A stretch of 6,391 bases of DNA from CAZMOK01 sp964567785 (GTDB lineage Bacteria; Bacteroidota; Bacteroidia; Bacteroidales; JAGOPY01), in contig CAZMOK010000113.1 of assembly GCA_964567785.1 (NCBI GenBank), positions 1 through 6,391 on the forward strand. Direction: 5' to 3'. Under the pieces are notes generated by a model. The model saw only the letters and a list, made by a program, of their open reading frames with translations, searched no databases and was not told where the DNA came from. Made by a program: the position numbers and the translations under genes. Below are positions 5,015 to 6,391 of the stretch, piece after piece. Numbering within the stretch: position 1 is the stretch's first letter; each line of letters starts with the position of its first letter.

Positions 5015-6343
5015 GTGACGAACAGGAAAGGGAAATTCCATCAATTTTTCTTATTGATAATTGTATTGGTCGTTATTGCCGGTTGCCGGAAGGAACCACA
5101 GCAGCTTGGCTTCGGCATCCAGCCCGAAAGCGACCAGATCGATGTGCTGAAGAACGATACAGCATCCATCAGGGCCTATTCAAAAAGGATCGATTCCATC
5201 AACACCACTACCACCAACGCCACACTTTTCGGTAGCCAGTACGATCCTGTTTTCGGCATAAAGACAGCCTCTTTTTCATCACAATTCAGGCTTTCACGCA
5301 CTGCATTCAGCTTCGGCTCGGGCAGGCAGCTCGACTCCCTGGTGCTTTATATGAGGTACAGCAGCCTTTACGGTGACACCCTCGAATCGCAGAATATGAA
5401 GATCTACGAGCTGACCGAAAAGCTCAGTTCCGATTCGCTCTATTATTCAAATATGGAGATCGAATACTCCGATATGCTGCTGGCTGATATCGACTTTGTC
5501 CCAAATACCACCGACAGCGTGGTTGTTGAAGGGGATACCGTACCGCCGCTGTTGAGGGTGAACCTGACCTCCATCACCGATGAGCTGGCTGTAAAGCTGC
5601 TGAATGCCACTGACGAAGAGATGACCAGCAATGCCGAGTTCCTCGATTTCTTTTACGGACTGAGGATCGAGGCCGAAAAGGTGATAACCGGAGGGAACAT
5701 CATTTCGTTCAACCTCAGCAATGCCCTCTCGAAAATGACCCTCTATTACTCCAACGATGAGGCAGACTCACTCTCTTACGATTACTCCATTACCGAGAGC
5801 ACCGTTAGGGTGGGTCATTTCTCGCACGATTATTCGCAGGGCGATGCCCAGTTCAGGCAGCAGGTGGTGGAAGGGGATTCCACGCTGGGCGATGAAAGGC
5901 TCTATGTGCAATCGATGGCCGGTGTGGTTACCAACGTATTCTTTCCCGGCATTAAAAGCTGGTTCGACGACGGCCCCGTGACCGTGAACGATGCCCGTCT
6001 GATCATCGAAGGTGTGGAGGACCCGCCCGAATTCACACCCCCGGACTTCATCATAATTGTACGGATTAACGAAGACGGCACTGTTTCACCCCTGGTGGAG
6101 CAGTTGGAGGGAGAGTCTTTCTTCGGCGGTTTTTATGTTGAAGAAGACAACCAGTACTGGTTCCGACTCACCGAATACATCCAGAACCTGATGCGGGAGG
6201 ACGTAACCGATTACGGCCTCCAGATGTTCGTCGATGCCGGCTCCTTCCGTCCCAACCGCTTCATTTTCCACGGCCCCAACCCGTCTGAACCTTCCAGTGA
6301 AGGCATGAGGATGAGGCTGGAGGTGGTTTATACGAAGCTTTGA
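5015..6343 (+). CDS. DUF4270-family lipoprotein
   Basis: The 442-residue protein begins with a type II signal peptide: basic n-region (TNRKGK), hydrophobic core (11-20) and lipobox IAGC with Cys24 as the lipidation site. Cleavage by signal peptidase II and anchoring in an envelope membrane, probably the outer one, follow from this. The body is β-rich and Ser/Thr/Asp-rich with no further membrane segments. Regions I recognise from DUF4270 proteins are LFGSQYDPVFGIKTA (71-85), ERLYVQSMAG (294-303) and the C-terminal RFIFHGPNPSEPSSEG (415-430) followed by MRLEVVYTKL (433-442). Function is unknown for the family. The residues after the cysteine (RKEPQQ) only weakly resemble the acidic lipoprotein export signals described for Bacteroidetes surface lipoproteins, so surface exposure is undecided. 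The start is GTG at 5015; the first in-frame ATG is residue 113 and would delete the signal peptide. AGGGG at 5006-5010 may assist initiation. No distal gene is visible before the window ends. Confidence 0.87.
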   Translation: MTNRKGKFHQFFLLIIVLVVIAGCRKEPQQLGFGIQPESDQIDVLKNDTASIRAYSKRIDSINTTTTNATLFGSQYDPVFGIKTASFSSQFRLSRTAFSFGSGRQLDSLVLYMRYSSLYGDTLESQNMKIYELTEKLSSDSLYYSNMEIEYSDMLLADIDFVPNTTDSVVVEGDTVPPLLRVNLTSITDELAVKLLNATDEEMTSNAEFLDFFYGLRIEAEKVITGGNIISFNLSNALSKMTLYYSNDEADSLSYDYSITESTVRVGHFSHDYSQGDAQFRQQVVEGDSTLGDERLYVQSMAGVVTNVFFPGIKSWFDDGPVTVNDARLIIEGVEDPPEFTPPDFIIIVRINEDGTVSPLVEQLEGESFFGGFYVEEDNQYWFRLTEYIQNLMREDVTDYGLQMFVDAGSFRPNRFIFHGPNPSEPSSEGMRMRLEVVYTKL

Positions 6344-6345
6344 GC

Positions 6346-6391
6346 CAGTTGGCAGTCGGCAGTTAGTTCTGAGTTCTGAGTTCTGAGTTCT
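6346..6391. repeat. Intergenic 7-bp-periodic tandem repeat
   Basis: Immediately after the DUF4270 stop codon, CAGTTGG and CAGTCGG (6346-6359) are followed by CAGTT and then AGTTCTG three times (6365-6385), with a partial fourth copy cut by the window end. AGTT or AGTC recurs at 6347, 6354, 6361, 6365, 6372, 6379 and 6386, so the period is 7 except for one 4-nt step. Heptamer arrays of this look occur in intergenic DNA of environmental Bacteroidetes. It has no spacers, so it is not CRISPR. Confidence 0.8.

Noticed and set aside
6346..6391. CRISPR-like array
   Set aside because: The units are 7 bp and contiguous with no unique spacers; it is a simple tandem repeat.

Overview
The window reads as a chromosomal housekeeping segment from a member of the Bacteroidetes, most likely a Bacteroidales-like or related environmental lineage. 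Three things point there: the gene order ileS, TraR/DksA-family gene, lspA; the presence of a DUF4270 lipoprotein, a family essentially confined to this phylum; and TAnnTTTG-type -7 promoter boxes, with few Shine-Dalgarno sequences. The very short intergenic gaps and heptamer repeats at both ends also fit uncultured Bacteroidetes. All five genes lie on the + strand.

Layout. Bases 1-97 hold a G-rich heptad repeat, a likely promoter (-7 box at 51-58) and a small hairpin that abuts the ileS start codon. Bases 98-2971 are ileS, interrupted by a 100-N scaffold gap (1216-1315) that hides part of the coding sequence. Bases 3001-3402 encode a DksA-like RNA polymerase regulator that has lost three of its four zinc cysteines. 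A 10-bp perfect hairpin with a T-tract (3420-3464) follows. Bases 3480-4076 are lspA with a TTG start. A second promoter (-7 box at 4127-4134) starts a two-gene unit: a half-size glycogen-synthase-like protein (4162-4989) and a DUF4270 lipoprotein (5015-6343, GTG start). The window ends in a 7-bp-periodic tandem repeat.

How the genes fit together. ileS (tRNA charging), the DksA-like gene (probable stringent-response transcription factor) and lspA (lipoprotein signal peptidase) form a housekeeping group; ileS-lspA linkage is also known outside this phylum. The DUF4270 protein has a clear lipobox and should be a substrate of the LspA encoded two genes upstream. The glycogen-synthase-like gene lacks the N-terminal ADP-glucose motif and the whole C-terminal Rossmann domain, so its annotation as a glycogen synthase is doubtful. 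Its pairing with DUF4270 in one apparent transcription unit is the least explained part of the window.

Most worth a second look: the swapped GxHH signature in IleS, a motif associated with mupirocin hyper-resistance in IleRS2 enzymes; the degenerate GT5 half-protein next to DUF4270; the terminator-like hairpin only 15 nt before the lspA start; and the gap that hides roughly 200 residues of IleS. I see no mobile element, CRISPR array, tRNA or rRNA.
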